Under the pieces are notes generated by a model, which saw only the letters and a program-made list of their open reading frames with translations, had not been told where the DNA came from and made no database searches. DNA of 64,000 bases from Janthinobacterium rivuli (lineage in GTDB: Bacteria; Pseudomonadota; Gammaproteobacteria; Burkholderiales; Burkholderiaceae_D). Shown piece by piece: positions 45,936 through 55,404 of the stretch (position 1 is the stretch's first letter; each line of letters opens with the position of its first letter). The DNA lies in contig NZ_CP121464.1 of the NCBI RefSeq assembly GCF_029690045.1, forward strand, positions 62,001-126,000. The letters run 5' to 3'. Position numbers and translations under genes: made by a program.

Positions 45936-46322
45936 ATGGACGTATCCACTTTGCCTGACCTGATCGACACGCGCAAGACGGCTGAATACCGGCGCTGGGA
46001 AGACTCGCTGCACGACGTGGCGGCGGCCGCCATCGATGCGCGCATCAAGCATTTGCAGCACGGTAAAAAGGGCGACTGGCGGCCAGTGGGCGAAGGCGTG
46101 TGCGAGCTGCGCTTTTTACAGACGGGGCCCGGCTGGCGCGTGTATTTTCACGAAACGAATCTGGGCACCCTGATCTTGCTGCTGCTCGGTGGCGACAAAT
46201 CGAGCCAGCAACGCGATATCAAGCACGCGCAAGCAATTCTGAAAACATTGAAGGCCCAACAAGCGGCCATCCGGAAGCAAAAAGCAGCGGCAAGCCCATC
46301 GACAGGAGCACGAAAAAAATGA
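45936..46322 (+). CDS. RelE/HigB-like toxin of a type II addiction module
   Basis: 128 residues of the 'addiction module killer protein' type in the RelE/ParE superfamily, an mRNA interferase fold. The key blocks are EYRRWEDSLHDVAAAAIDAR, then GDWRPVGEGVCELRFLQ, PGWRVYFHE and LLLLGGDKSSQQRDIKHA. A basic tail of about 20 residues (KQKAAASPSTGARKK) extends past the normal end. The stop overlaps the antitoxin ATG by four bases, so the toxin is first in the operon. Confidence 0.88.
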   Translation: MDVSTLPDLIDTRKTAEYRRWEDSLHDVAAAAIDARIKHLQHGKKGDWRPVGEGVCELRFLQTGPGWRVYFHETNLGTLILLLLGGDKSSQQRDIKHAQAILKTLKAQQAAIRKQKAAASPSTGARKK

Positions 46323-46675
46323 ACGACCATACTGACGCTGACGGCTTTGACCTCGACGATCTGGAAGCATTAGGCCTGAGCAAATTTGATCCAACGCAAC
46401 ATCTGACCAGCAAGGCCACCGTGGCCGCCTACATGAGCGAAATCGTTGCCACCGGCAACGCCGAACTGTTCCAGTCGGCCATGAACGACGTGGTGCGCGC
46501 CTACGGCATGGGCAAGGTGGCGGCCCGGGCCGACATCACGCGTGAAGGCGCCTATAAAGCCTTGCGCGAAGGCAGCAAACCGCGCTTCGAAACCATTTTG
46601 AAGATGCTCGATGCGCTGGGCATGCAGCTGGCCATCGTGCCGAAAACCACGCCCGACGGCGCCGTGGAAGCGTGA
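46319..46675 (+). CDS. Antitoxin, HTH-type partner of the RelE/HigB toxin
   Basis: 118 residues from ATG 46319 (MNDHTDADGFDLDDLEALGL). The N-terminal acidic ~20 residues are longer than usual. The core is the 'addiction module antidote' fold: SKATVAAYMSEIVATGNAEL, FQSAMNDVVRAYGMGKVAAR (helix-turn-helix), ITREGAYKALREGSKPRFET, ILKMLDALGMQLAIV. It should bind the toxin and its own promoter. Coupled by an ATGA overlap. Confidence 0.88.
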   Translation: MNDHTDADGFDLDDLEALGLSKFDPTQHLTSKATVAAYMSEIVATGNAELFQSAMNDVVRAYGMGKVAARADITREGAYKALREGSKPRFETILKMLDALGMQLAIVPKTTPDGAVEA

Positions 46676-46682
46676 ACGCCGC

Positions 46683-48743
46683 TTAGCCCTTCGGCGCGGC
46701 CAGCAAGGCTTTCATGCGCGCCAGACGCTCTTTCGGCGAAATGACTTCCGCCTCCGTCGGCACGGCGTCGCCCACGTCGAGTTCCATTTCCTTGATGAAG
46801 CGCGACGGGTCGCAATGGACTTGCTCACCGGCCCGCTTGCGCTTCTTGCACCAGGTGATGTGCAAGGTGCGCTGGGCCCGCGTAATACCCACGTACATCA
46901 GCCGGCGCTCTTCCTGGATGCGTGCGGCGATGGTTTCGGCCGGCGCATCAGGATCGCCCTTGTGCGGCAAGATGCCCTCTTCCACGCCGACCAGAAACAC
47001 GTGCGGAAACTCCAGGCCTTTCGACGCGTGCAGGGTCGACATGCGCACGGCATCCTGCTCTTCGTCCTTGCCCTCGAGCATGGTCATCAGGGCCACCATC
47101 TGCGTCAGTTCCAGCACGTTCTTTTCTTCGCCGTCGCGGTCCTTGCCGCCCCGGCCCCGCTCCTTGAGCCAGTTGACGAATTCCAGCACGTTCTGCCACT
47201 TGCTTTGCGCTTGGCGTTCTTCGAAAGCATCGTACAGATACGATTCGTAGTGGATTTCCTTCATCATGTCGTCCAGCACTTCGGCCGCGTTGTCGCCGCT
47301 GCCGGCCGCACCGGGACGGCTGGCGCGCGATTCGAGGTCGTTGATGAAGTTGCAGAAGTCGCGCAGCGGCCCCAGCTGGCGGTCCGTCAGCTTGGCCTCG
47401 ATGCCGCCTTTGAACACGGCCTGGAACAGCGAGCACTGCCACTGCCCCGAAAACGCGCCCAGCACCTCCAAAGTCGACTGCCCCACGCCACGGCGCGGCG
47501 TCGTCACGGCGCGAATGAAGGCCGGGTCGTCGTCTTCATTGGCCAGCAGGCGCAGGTAGCTGATGATGTCCTTGATCTCGGCCTTGTCGAAGAAACTCTG
47601 GCCGCCCGAAATCGTGTACGGGATGCGTTCCTTGCGCAGACACTGCTCGATGATGCGCGCCTGGTGATTACCCCGGTACAGAATCGCGTAATCGGAAAAT
47701 TTGTTCTTGCGTTCAAAATGGTCGGCCGAAATCATGATGGCGACCTGTTCCGCCTCCTGCTCGTCCGTCTGCATGCCCAGCACCTTAATCGGCTCGCCCA
47801 GGCCATGTTCCGACCACAGCGACTTTTCAAACAGCTTCGGGTTGTTGCCGATGACGGCATTGGCCGCGTTGAGCACGCGCATGGTGGAGCGGTAATTCTG
47901 CTCCAGCTTGATGACGCGCAGATCGGGGAAATCCGTTTCCAGGGTCTTCAGGTTTTCCACGGTGGCGCCGCGCCACGCATAGATTGCCTGATCGTCGTCG
48001 CCCACGGCCGTAAACATCGGCTTCTTGCCAATGCCCGTCACCATCAATTTCACCAGTTCGTACTGGCACGTATTCGTATCTTGGTATTCATCGACGAGCA
48101 GGTAGCGCAAACGGCGCTGCCACTTGTCGCGCACGGGGCCGTTGTTGCGGAACAATTCCACGGGCAAGCGGATCAGATCGTCGAAATCGACGGCCTGGTA
48201 GGCGGACAGCGTTGCCACATAGCTGCGATAGATGCGCGCCGCGTTGGCCTCATCTTCATCCTTGGCTTGCGCCAGGGCCATATCCGGGTCGATCAAGCCA
48301 TTTTTCCACAGGGACATGGCGTTCTGGATGCCACGAATGACCTGTTTATCGGTGGTAATGGCGAGATCTTGCACGAGGGAAAAACAGTCATCGCTGTCCA
48401 TGATGGAAAAGCGGTCTTTCAAGCCCACGCCATTGGCTTCCTGGCGCAGGATTTTCACGCCCAGCGAATGGAAGGTCGACACCGTCAACTGCTTGGCCTG
48501 GCGTGGCTGTTTCAACAGCTTGGCGATGCGTTCCTGCATTTCCAGCGCCGCCTTGTTGGTGAAGGTCAGCGCGGCGATGGTGCGCGGGTCGTAGCCTCGG
48601 TCTTCGATCAAATGGGCGATCTTTTGCGTGATCACGCGCGTCTTGCCCGAACCGGCGCCCGCCAGCACCAGGCAAGGGCCGTCGAGGTAGGTAACCGCTT
48701 CGCTTTGGGGCGCATTCAGACCGAACTGTGGTGCTTTGGACAT
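46683..48743 (-). CDS. rep: ATP-dependent DNA helicase Rep
   Basis: 686 residues from ATG 48743 (MSKAPQFGLN). SF1A 3'-5' helicase motifs: Walker A LAGAGSGKTRVITQK, Ia FTNKAA, II DEYQDTN, III DDDQAIYAWRGA, IV QNYRS, V STLHASKGLEFPHV, VI GITRAQRTLH. The absence of a long C-terminal UvrD tail and the QSEAV start suit Rep. It clears proteins ahead of replication forks. It is convergent with the toxin-antitoxin pair. Confidence 0.95.
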   Translation of the reverse strand: MSKAPQFGLNAPQSEAVTYLDGPCLVLAGAGSGKTRVITQKIAHLIEDRGYDPRTIAALTFTNKAALEMQERIAKLLKQPRQAKQLTVSTFHSLGVKILRQEANGVGLKDRFSIMDSDDCFSLVQDLAITTDKQVIRGIQNAMSLWKNGLIDPDMALAQAKDEDEANAARIYRSYVATLSAYQAVDFDDLIRLPVELFRNNGPVRDKWQRRLRYLLVDEYQDTNTCQYELVKLMVTGIGKKPMFTAVGDDDQAIYAWRGATVENLKTLETDFPDLRVIKLEQNYRSTMRVLNAANAVIGNNPKLFEKSLWSEHGLGEPIKVLGMQTDEQEAEQVAIMISADHFERKNKFSDYAILYRGNHQARIIEQCLRKERIPYTISGGQSFFDKAEIKDIISYLRLLANEDDDPAFIRAVTTPRRGVGQSTLEVLGAFSGQWQCSLFQAVFKGGIEAKLTDRQLGPLRDFCNFINDLESRASRPGAAGSGDNAAEVLDDMMKEIHYESYLYDAFEERQAQSKWQNVLEFVNWLKERGRGGKDRDGEEKNVLELTQMVALMTMLEGKDEEQDAVRMSTLHASKGLEFPHVFLVGVEEGILPHKGDPDAPAETIAARIQEERRLMYVGITRAQRTLHITWCKKRKRAGEQVHCDPSRFIKEMELDVGDAVPTEAEVISPKERLARMKALLAAPKG

Positions 48744-48952
48744 CAGGGTATTTCCGCAGGGAACAGCAGCCCATTGTAACAGCGTCGCGTGGGCTATTTG
48801 CATGGCGGACCATGCCTGAAAAACAGGCAATGGCATTGATATATCGCCATATGCCGCCATCTTGACCGATGCAATGCGTGCGGCACGGCCACGCCTGGAG
48901 TACCATTCCGCCTATATCGCCCGTGCGCGCCCCCTTACCGAATGGCAGTCCC

Positions 48953-49438
48953 ATGAAATTTGAACATCTGATTGAAATCAACGATCCTTTGAACCCGCTG
49001 ATCGACACCTTGAGCCTGGAGCAAGTCTGGCGCGGCCTCGTCTTGCGCGCCGAGTCGCCCAAGCTGTTCGTGCCGCACCTCGATGAATGCCAGATCAGCG
49101 AGCGCAGCGATGCCGGTTTCGCGCGCAGCCTGCGCTATGGCGAGCTGGTCATCAACGACAGGGTGGTGCTGGTGCCGCAACTGCAGGTGCGCTACGAAGT
49201 GCCGGCGCAAAAGGACATCAGCGCCTCGTCATTGATCATGACCATCGAAATGCCCGATGAAGCGAGCATGTGGGTACGCTTCCAGTACGACGACGGCCAC
49301 GACGCGGCCACCGATGCGGCCAACGCCCTGTACGACGACTTCCGCCGTTCCGCCTACAAGGAATCCGACATCGATACCGTGCGCATCATGCGCGAACTGG
49401 CAGTCGAAGGACGGCTGGATGCGGGTCTGTTGAACTAA
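48953..49438 (+). CDS. DUF1857 / SRPBCC-like protein
   Basis: 161 residues from ATG 48953 (MKFEHLIEINDPLNPLIDTL). The pattern EHLIEINDP...LSLEQVWRGLVLRAESP...FVPHLDEC fits the AtaL-like DUF1857 group of the START/SRPBCC fold, a hydrophobic-ligand cavity. The acidic C-terminus ends LDAGLLN. Function unknown. Its stop lies one base from the end of the HD-GYP gene on the opposite strand. Confidence 0.8.
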   Translation: MKFEHLIEINDPLNPLIDTLSLEQVWRGLVLRAESPKLFVPHLDECQISERSDAGFARSLRYGELVINDRVVLVPQLQVRYEVPAQKDISASSLIMTIEMPDEASMWVRFQYDDGHDAATDAANALYDDFRRSAYKESDIDTVRIMRELAVEGRLDAGLLN

Positions 49439-49439
49439 A

Positions 49440-50561
49440 TTACGCTCGCGCGCTGCGGCCCCATAGCTGATCAGGGCGAAACTGCAGTCCCGCCTGCTCC
49501 GCACTGAGCACTTCGCGGATGGCATGCAAGTCCACGCGCGTGTCGCGCCGCAGCGGCACGTCCAGGCGCGCGCCACGCGGACCGATCAGCGACTGCACGT
49601 GCGGCGTGGTGGCATTCAAGCCCTTGCGCGTGACGACACCGATTTCCCCATTCAGCAATTTGACGAAGGTGCCGACCGGATAGATGCCCAGCTCGCGCAC
49701 CAGCAGCGACGCCAGCGGCGCATCGAGGGTGGCCTTGTCGGCCATCAGCATTTCGCGCAGGGCCACGTTGGGCAGCAAGGGCTGGCGGTAGCTGCGCTTC
49801 GAGACGCGCGCGCAATAGCGGTCGGCCAGCATGATCAGGCGGGCGCCGATGCCGATCGCCTCGCCTTGCGTGCCCAGCGGATAACCGCTGCCATCGATAT
49901 TTTCATGGTGCTGCAACACGGCCTGCAGCCAGACGGCGTCCGTCACGCCCGCCGCGCGCAGCAGGTCGACACCGGCTTGCGGATGGGCGCGCAAATAGGC
50001 CCGTTCCTGCGCGTCCAGCGGCCCCGCCTTGTGCTGAAAATCCGCATGGCGTTCCAGCATGCCCACATTCATGCTCAGCGCGGCCAGCACCACGCTGCGG
50101 ATCACGCCATCATCGAGCTTCAGGGCGCGCGCCAGCAAGGCCGTGATGACGGCCGTGTCGACGCTGTGGCGCACGGCAAAGTCGCCCGCGCCCTGGTTGT
50201 GCAGGATGCAGGCCAGCGCCACGTCGGCATCCAGCGCAACGGCCTCTTCCACCAGCTGCGCCAGCGGCGCGAGGGACAGGTGGCTGTCCGCCTTCCCGGC
50301 GGCAATGGCCGGCAAGACGAGGGCCAGGCCGGCCGTGACAAGGTTCAGCATGCGCAGCGCCGACGGCGCTTCCGTGGCCGTGCGCGGCACGTCGGCGCTG
50401 GTATCGGCGATGACGCCGCGCGCCAGCAGCAATGCGATCTGGTTCTCGCTGCTGATGACATGGCCCAGCCTGGCCAGCAAGCTGCCCGTTTCGCCATGCA
50501 CGTCCCAGGGCAAAGCCACGCCGAGGGCCAGTTCTCCCGCATAAATGCGCCGAATTTTCAC
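49440..50561 (-). CDS. HD-GYP-like protein lacking the HD metal pair
   Basis: 373 residues. The N-terminal ~70 residues (KIRRIYAGELALGVALPWDV) resemble the regulatory part of HD-GYP c-di-GMP phosphodiesterases. The GYP half is kept: HHENIDGSGYPLG, DAQERAYLRAHPQAG. But the HDIGK block reads SMNVG (LAALSMNVGMLERH), so both metal-binding His and Asp are gone, and the late Asp of the D-x-x-D-A element is Cys (LADRYCARV). So it is probably a ligand-binding pseudoenzyme. It has a C-terminal ~95-residue extension (VGTFVKLLNGEIGVVTRKGL). Confidence 0.85.
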   Translation of the reverse strand: MKIRRIYAGELALGVALPWDVHGETGSLLARLGHVISSENQIALLLARGVIADTSADVPRTATEAPSALRMLNLVTAGLALVLPAIAAGKADSHLSLAPLAQLVEEAVALDADVALACILHNQGAGDFAVRHSVDTAVITALLARALKLDDGVIRSVVLAALSMNVGMLERHADFQHKAGPLDAQERAYLRAHPQAGVDLLRAAGVTDAVWLQAVLQHHENIDGSGYPLGTQGEAIGIGARLIMLADRYCARVSKRSYRQPLLPNVALREMLMADKATLDAPLASLLVRELGIYPVGTFVKLLNGEIGVVTRKGLNATTPHVQSLIGPRGARLDVPLRRDTRVDLHAIREVLSAEQAGLQFRPDQLWGRSARA

Positions 50562-50727
50562 ATCGTCTCCGTGTCATCGCCTGCCGCTACCCTTTTTACC
50601 ATTACGGCATGGGCGGCATATACCAATTGAAATGTTTTTTGCTTTTAATCAATATTTCAATGTGGCAGCGATGATCGCGCAATCATGTGCGCTTGTCTAC
50701 AAAATTATGTAAATCATAAAGTTGCCT

Positions 50728-52176
50728 TCAAGGTCCCGGTGTGCAATCAGCGCAGCCGGGCGCGTGTTCCGGGTCTTTTTCCAGGTGCAGCGCCAGTTCG
50801 CGCAAGGCCGTGCGCACGCCTTCCTCGATGACGGGATGGTAGAACGGCATGTCAAGCATGGCCGGCACCGTCAGCTGCGCCTGGCATGCCCAGGCCAGCA
50901 AATGGCCCAGGTGTTCCGCCCTTGGGCCGATCAGCTCGGCGCCGAGAAAACGCTTGCTGCCAAATTCCGCATACACGCGCAGCAAGCCCTGGTTTTGCAG
51001 CATCACGCGGCTGCGGCCCTGGTTGCCGAACGACACGGCACCGACGGCGAAGCGGCCCGCGTGGCTCACGCACAATTGCTGGTACGTGGCGCCCACGGTG
51101 GCGATCTGCGGTTCCGTGAAGGCGATCGTCAACGGCGTGCGGCGCAAGCCAGGTTTGACGTCAGGAAAACGCGCCGCGTTCTCCCCGGCGATGCGGCCCT
51201 CGTCGGCCGCCTCGGGCAGCAGCGGCAGTTCGTTGTCGGCATCGCCGGCGATGAAGATGGCGCTTTTGCCGCACTGCATGGTGTGCGGGTCATGCCGGGG
51301 AATGCCGTGGCGGTCGAGCTCGATTTGCGCCGTTTCCAGGCCGATCTTGTCCACGTTTGGCGCGCGGCCGATGGCGGCCAGCACATACTCGAACTGCTCG
51401 GTTTTTTCCACGCCGGCGCCATCGCTGCTGGTCAGCAGGATACCGTTGCCGTCAGGCGTTTTTTCCATGTGCGCGACCTTGGTCATGAAACGGATATCGA
51501 GTTCGCGCGCCAGCACGGCATCGGCCTCGCGCAGCACCAGCGGGTCCGTCAGCTGGGCGACTTTATTGCCGCGCGCAAACAGGGTCACGCGCACGCCCAG
51601 CCGCGCCAGCGCCTGGCCCAGTTCCAGGCCGATGACGCCGCTGCCGACCACGGCCACCGAGCTGGGCAAATCCGTCCATTCGAACACGGCGTCGCTGGTG
51701 ATGACACGCTCACCGGCCGCTTGCCACTCGGGCGGCACGATGGGCGTGGAACCGGTGGCGATCACCACACTGGCCGCTTCCACCAGCGTGTGCTCATCCA
51801 CCTGCAATGTGCCGGGGGAAATAAAACGCGCATGGCCGCGCAGTTTTTCGTCGTCGGGGATGGCGTTGACGCCGTCGAGCACGAAGCCGACAAAACGGTC
51901 GCGCTCACTGCGCACCCTGGCCATCACTTGCCGGCCATCGATGCGCACGGGGCCCGGATGCACGCCAAAACCGGGCGCGGCAGCCACGGCATGGGCCGCC
52001 TCGGCCGCCGCGATCAAGAGTTTGCTGGGCATGCAGCCCACCCTGGCGCAGGTCGTGCCGTACGGTCCGCTTTCGATCATCAGCACGCGCTTGCCCTGCA
52101 TGCGCGCCGCCTTGTGCGCCGTCATGCCGGCCGTGCCGCTGCCGATCACGGCCACATCCACTTGTAGTGTTTTCAT
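50728..52176 (-). CDS. Dihydrolipoyl dehydrogenase-like flavoprotein
   Basis: 482 residues from ATG 52176 (MKTLQVDVAVIGSGTAGMTA); GTG 52206 and ATG 52188 are alternatives. Class I pyridine nucleotide-disulfide oxidoreductase: FAD motif GSGTAGM, redox disulfide GTTCARVGCMPSK, NAD motif VVGSGVIGLELGQAL, GDADNELPLLPEAADEGRIA, and the C-terminal FYHPVIEEG (His-Glu pair). No dehydrogenase-complex genes adjoin it, so it is not clearly the E3 of a 2-oxoacid complex; a stand-alone lipoamide or other disulfide reductase is possible. It diverges from argP. The C-terminal tail PGCADCTPGP is unusual. Confidence 0.88.
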   Translation of the reverse strand: MKTLQVDVAVIGSGTAGMTAHKAARMQGKRVLMIESGPYGTTCARVGCMPSKLLIAAAEAAHAVAAAPGFGVHPGPVRIDGRQVMARVRSERDRFVGFVLDGVNAIPDDEKLRGHARFISPGTLQVDEHTLVEAASVVIATGSTPIVPPEWQAAGERVITSDAVFEWTDLPSSVAVVGSGVIGLELGQALARLGVRVTLFARGNKVAQLTDPLVLREADAVLARELDIRFMTKVAHMEKTPDGNGILLTSSDGAGVEKTEQFEYVLAAIGRAPNVDKIGLETAQIELDRHGIPRHDPHTMQCGKSAIFIAGDADNELPLLPEAADEGRIAGENAARFPDVKPGLRRTPLTIAFTEPQIATVGATYQQLCVSHAGRFAVGAVSFGNQGRSRVMLQNQGLLRVYAEFGSKRFLGAELIGPRAEHLGHLLAWACQAQLTVPAMLDMPFYHPVIEEGVRTALRELALHLEKDPEHAPGCADCTPGP

Positions 52177-52305
52177 CGTGCTATCCATCCCACCGAGGTT
52201 GCTCACAGCGTTCGATACTACCCGTTTGCCGAAAATAAGGTTTTACTTTGCAGCAATATATGCATTAGTATAACTAATCATTTTCAAAATTTATAAGCTG
52301 AGCTA

Positions 52306-53196
52306 ATGGGATCACTCGATTATCGCGCGCTGGCCGTGCTGGACGCCGTTGCCAGCCATGGCAGTTTCGACAAGGCCGCCCTGGCGCTGGGCATCACCCA
52401 GTCGGCCGTCTCGCAGCGCATCAAGGCGCTGGAAGACGCCAGCGGGCGATTGCTGATCATCCGTGGCCAGCCAGCCGTGCCGACGGGCCTGGGCCAGCGC
52501 CTGATCGTGCATCATCGCAACGTCAAGCTGATGGAAGCGTCGCTCGACATCGACCTGGGCAACAGCGTCAGCATGCCGGAAATCGCCATCGCCATCGATG
52601 CCGACAGCCTGGCCACGTGGTTCCCCGACACCTTGTCCGCCCTGCTGGCGCCGCCGCGCTGCCAGCTCGATGTGCGCCTGGCCGACAGCGACAGCGCCTT
52701 GCAGATGGTGCGCGACGGCTCCGTGTTTGGCTGCGTGGCAGCCGAGTCCGGCACAGCGATCGACGCGGCGGCCGCCACCAGCGTCACGCCGCTGGGCACC
52801 TTGCGCTATGTGTGCGTAGCAACACCCATGTTTGCCGGCCACTGGTTCGGCGATGGTTTTATTGCCGAGGCGGTGCAACTGGCGCCGGCCGTCGTGGGCC
52901 AGCACGGCTTGCTGGCGCGTTTCCTCGCTGAACAATTAAACATGCGCGAACCGTTTCCGCACCATACTTTACCGGTGGAAGCGGCGCGCCGCGGCTGCGT
53001 CCAGGATGGCCTGGCCTATGGCCTGATGCCGCAGCGCCTGGCCGCGCAGGCGCTGGCAACAGACCGTCTCGTGGATCTGATGCCGGGCAGCACCCTGGAT
53101 GTGCCGCTGAGCTGGCATGCGTGGACCCTGGACACGCCGTTTACCAAGCTGCTGTCCGAGCAGATCGTCAAGTCGGCGCGCGACTACCTGATTTGA
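52306..53196 (+). CDS. argP: LysR-type regulator ArgP
   Basis: 296 residues. The ArgP pattern is clear: MGSLDYRALAVLDAVASHGS, helix-turn-helix AALALGITQSAVSQRIKALE, then a LysR sensor domain. ArgP controls lysine/arginine balance and in relatives activates the exporter gene argO, which is not adjacent here. The neighbour on the other side is a divergent Lpd-like gene; a shared regulatory region of about 130 AT-rich bases lies between them, so that flavoprotein is a candidate target. Confidence 0.92.
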   Translation: MGSLDYRALAVLDAVASHGSFDKAALALGITQSAVSQRIKALEDASGRLLIIRGQPAVPTGLGQRLIVHHRNVKLMEASLDIDLGNSVSMPEIAIAIDADSLATWFPDTLSALLAPPRCQLDVRLADSDSALQMVRDGSVFGCVAAESGTAIDAAAATSVTPLGTLRYVCVATPMFAGHWFGDGFIAEAVQLAPAVVGQHGLLARFLAEQLNMREPFPHHTLPVEAARRGCVQDGLAYGLMPQRLAAQALATDRLVDLMPGSTLDVPLSWHAWTLDTPFTKLLSEQIVKSARDYLI

Positions 53197-53197
53197 T

Positions 53198-55258
53198 TTA
53201 AATATCCAGCGGGTCGACTTCCAGCGACCATTTCACGCGCGACTTCATGGCGCGCAGTTCCGCCAGCCATTCTTTTAAAAACGCCTGCAGGGCCGGCCGC
53301 GAGGGCGATTCCAGCAGCAGCTGGGCGCGGTCCACGTTGTAGACGCGCGTCATGCTCATGGGAATTGGGTCATTGATGGTCACCTGCGGGTGTGCCATGC
53401 ATTCCTTGGCTGCCTGCAGGAACTCGATAGCGGTCGCCAACTCGGGCGCCTCGGCGCGCAGCAGGGCCTGGAACAGGTAGGGCGGCAGCGCCGCCTGCGC
53501 CCGCTCTTCCAGCAAGGTCGTGGCGAAATGGTCGTAATCGTGGTTGACGACGGCGTCGTACAGCGGATGGCGCGCATAGCGCGTCTGGATCAGCACCTCG
53601 GAAACGCTGCCGCCTTCCGTCTGCGCGGCGCGCCCGGCGCGGCCCGCCACCTGCATCAGTTGGGCGAACAACCGTTCGCTGGCCCGGTAATCCTGCGAAA
53701 ACAGGGCCGTATCCGGGTTCAATATGCCGACCAGGGTCAGCTTTTTGAAATCGTGGCCCTTGGCCACCATCTGCGTGCCGATCAGAATATCGACTTCGCC
53801 GCGGTGCACGGTGTCGAACGCTTCCTGCGCGCTGCCCTTCTTGCGCGTGGAATCGGCGTCGATGCGCAAAATGCGCGCCTCGGGAAACAATTGCTGCAAG
53901 CCCTCTTCCACCCGCTGCGTGCCGCGTCCCAGCGGCTGCAGGTCGACGTTGCCGCAGGTGGGGCAATGGCGGGGAATGCGCAATTCCAGGCTGCAATGGT
54001 GGCAGCGCAAGCGGTGTTCGGGCTTGTGCAGCACCATGAACGAGGTGCAGCGCGTGCAATTGCTGATCCAGCCGCACGATTCGCAGCAGATGACGGGCGA
54101 ATAACCGCGCCGGTTCAGAAACAGCAGCGACTGCTCCCCGCGCTCCATGCGCAGTTTTAATGCGGCTATCAGATGCGAAGTCAGGCCGTCTTTCGGCTTG
54201 TCGCGCTCCATGTCGAGGATCTTGACGCGTGGCAACACCGCATTTTTCACCGCCCGCTCGCGCAATTCCAGCTTGCGGTAGCGCCCCGTCTGCGCGTGGT
54301 GCCAGCTTTCCAGCGAGGGCGTGGCCGAACCGAGCACGATGGGAATTTGCAATTGCCAGGCGCGCCACACGGCCAGGTCGCGCGCGGAATAACGCAAGCC
54401 TTCCTGCTGCTTGTAGGATGGGTCGTGTTCCTCGTCGATGACGATCAGTTTGAGTTTCGGCAACGATGCCAGGATGGCCAGCCGCGTGCCGAGCACGATG
54501 CGCGCCTGGCCCTGGTGGGCGGCCAGCCAGTGCAGCATGCGCTCGCCTTCGGACAGGCTGCTGTGCAGGGTGGCCAGCATGACGCCGGGAAAGCGCGCGC
54601 GGATATTGCCTTCCAGCTGCGGCGTCAAATTGATTTCCGGCACCAGAATCAGGATTTGCGCATCATCCTCGCGCGCCAGCACCTGGGCGCAAGCTTGCAG
54701 ATACACTTCCGTCTTGCCGCTGCCCGTCACGCCGTACAGCAGGGTCGGCTTGAACCCCTGTGCGCCGCCGATGGCGTCCGCCGCTTCCTGCTGCGCCGGG
54801 TTGAGCGCCGGCATGTTCAACGGCGTGCCGTCATGCGCGTCGGCCAGCTTGCCCAGCTTCTTGATGGCGCGGTCGAGCGCCACAGTGGTCAGCACGCGCA
54901 AGTTCTTCGGCAGACCCGGCAGCGCCACTTCACCGAGCGGGCGCTGGTAATAATCGGCGGCAAAGGCGGCCAGCGCCAGCCACTGTTCCGACAGGGGCGC
55001 CAGCTGGCTGCGCACGGCCAGCACATCCTTCAGTTTCGCGGCGGGCACGTCGGTGCTGCTTGAGATGCCGACGATCAGTCCCATCACTTCGCGCCGGCCG
55101 AACGGCACCAGCGCCAGCTGCCCCACTTGCGGCAGCGGCGCGGCGACGTCCGCGCCGGCATCCGCCACCGCCGCGTTCCAGCGGTAGTCGAACAGAGCGT
55201 TCAAGGGCGTGTCGAGCGCGATTTTCAGGATGCACGACGTCAAAATGCACTGCGACAT
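53198..55258 (-). CDS. priA: Primosomal replication restart helicase PriA
   Basis: 686 residues from ATG 55258 (MSQCILTSCILKIALDTPLN); the upstream extension to 55354 lacks homology-like sequence. The N-terminal 3' binding domain (ALFDYRWN) leads to Walker A GVTGSGKTEVYLQA, DEEHDPSYKQQEGLRYSARD, and two zinc sites (CCESCGWISNCTRC; CHHCSLELRIPRHCPTCG). Motifs V-VI are VDILIGTQMVAKGHDFKKLT and QVAGRAGRAAQ. It restarts collapsed forks by loading the replisome. Two bases separate it from argP's end on the other strand. Confidence 0.96.
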   Translation of the reverse strand: MSQCILTSCILKIALDTPLNALFDYRWNAAVADAGADVAAPLPQVGQLALVPFGRREVMGLIVGISSSTDVPAAKLKDVLAVRSQLAPLSEQWLALAAFAADYYQRPLGEVALPGLPKNLRVLTTVALDRAIKKLGKLADAHDGTPLNMPALNPAQQEAADAIGGAQGFKPTLLYGVTGSGKTEVYLQACAQVLAREDDAQILILVPEINLTPQLEGNIRARFPGVMLATLHSSLSEGERMLHWLAAHQGQARIVLGTRLAILASLPKLKLIVIDEEHDPSYKQQEGLRYSARDLAVWRAWQLQIPIVLGSATPSLESWHHAQTGRYRKLELRERAVKNAVLPRVKILDMERDKPKDGLTSHLIAALKLRMERGEQSLLFLNRRGYSPVICCESCGWISNCTRCTSFMVLHKPEHRLRCHHCSLELRIPRHCPTCGNVDLQPLGRGTQRVEEGLQQLFPEARILRIDADSTRKKGSAQEAFDTVHRGEVDILIGTQMVAKGHDFKKLTLVGILNPDTALFSQDYRASERLFAQLMQVAGRAGRAAQTEGGSVSEVLIQTRYARHPLYDAVVNHDYDHFATTLLEERAQAALPPYLFQALLRAEAPELATAIEFLQAAKECMAHPQVTINDPIPMSMTRVYNVDRAQLLLESPSRPALQAFLKEWLAELRAMKSRVKWSLEVDPLDI

Positions 55259-55404
55259 GGAAGGTGGGCCTATCTGAATAAAAAAGCGCGCCGCAGGATC
55301 GATGGCGCGCGGGATGTCCGGCATCAAGCCAGCGGGCCATGATACTTGTTTCACCCATCAAACGCCTAACGCCAGGCGCGACAGCATGTCATCGTGCCTG
55401 AAGA

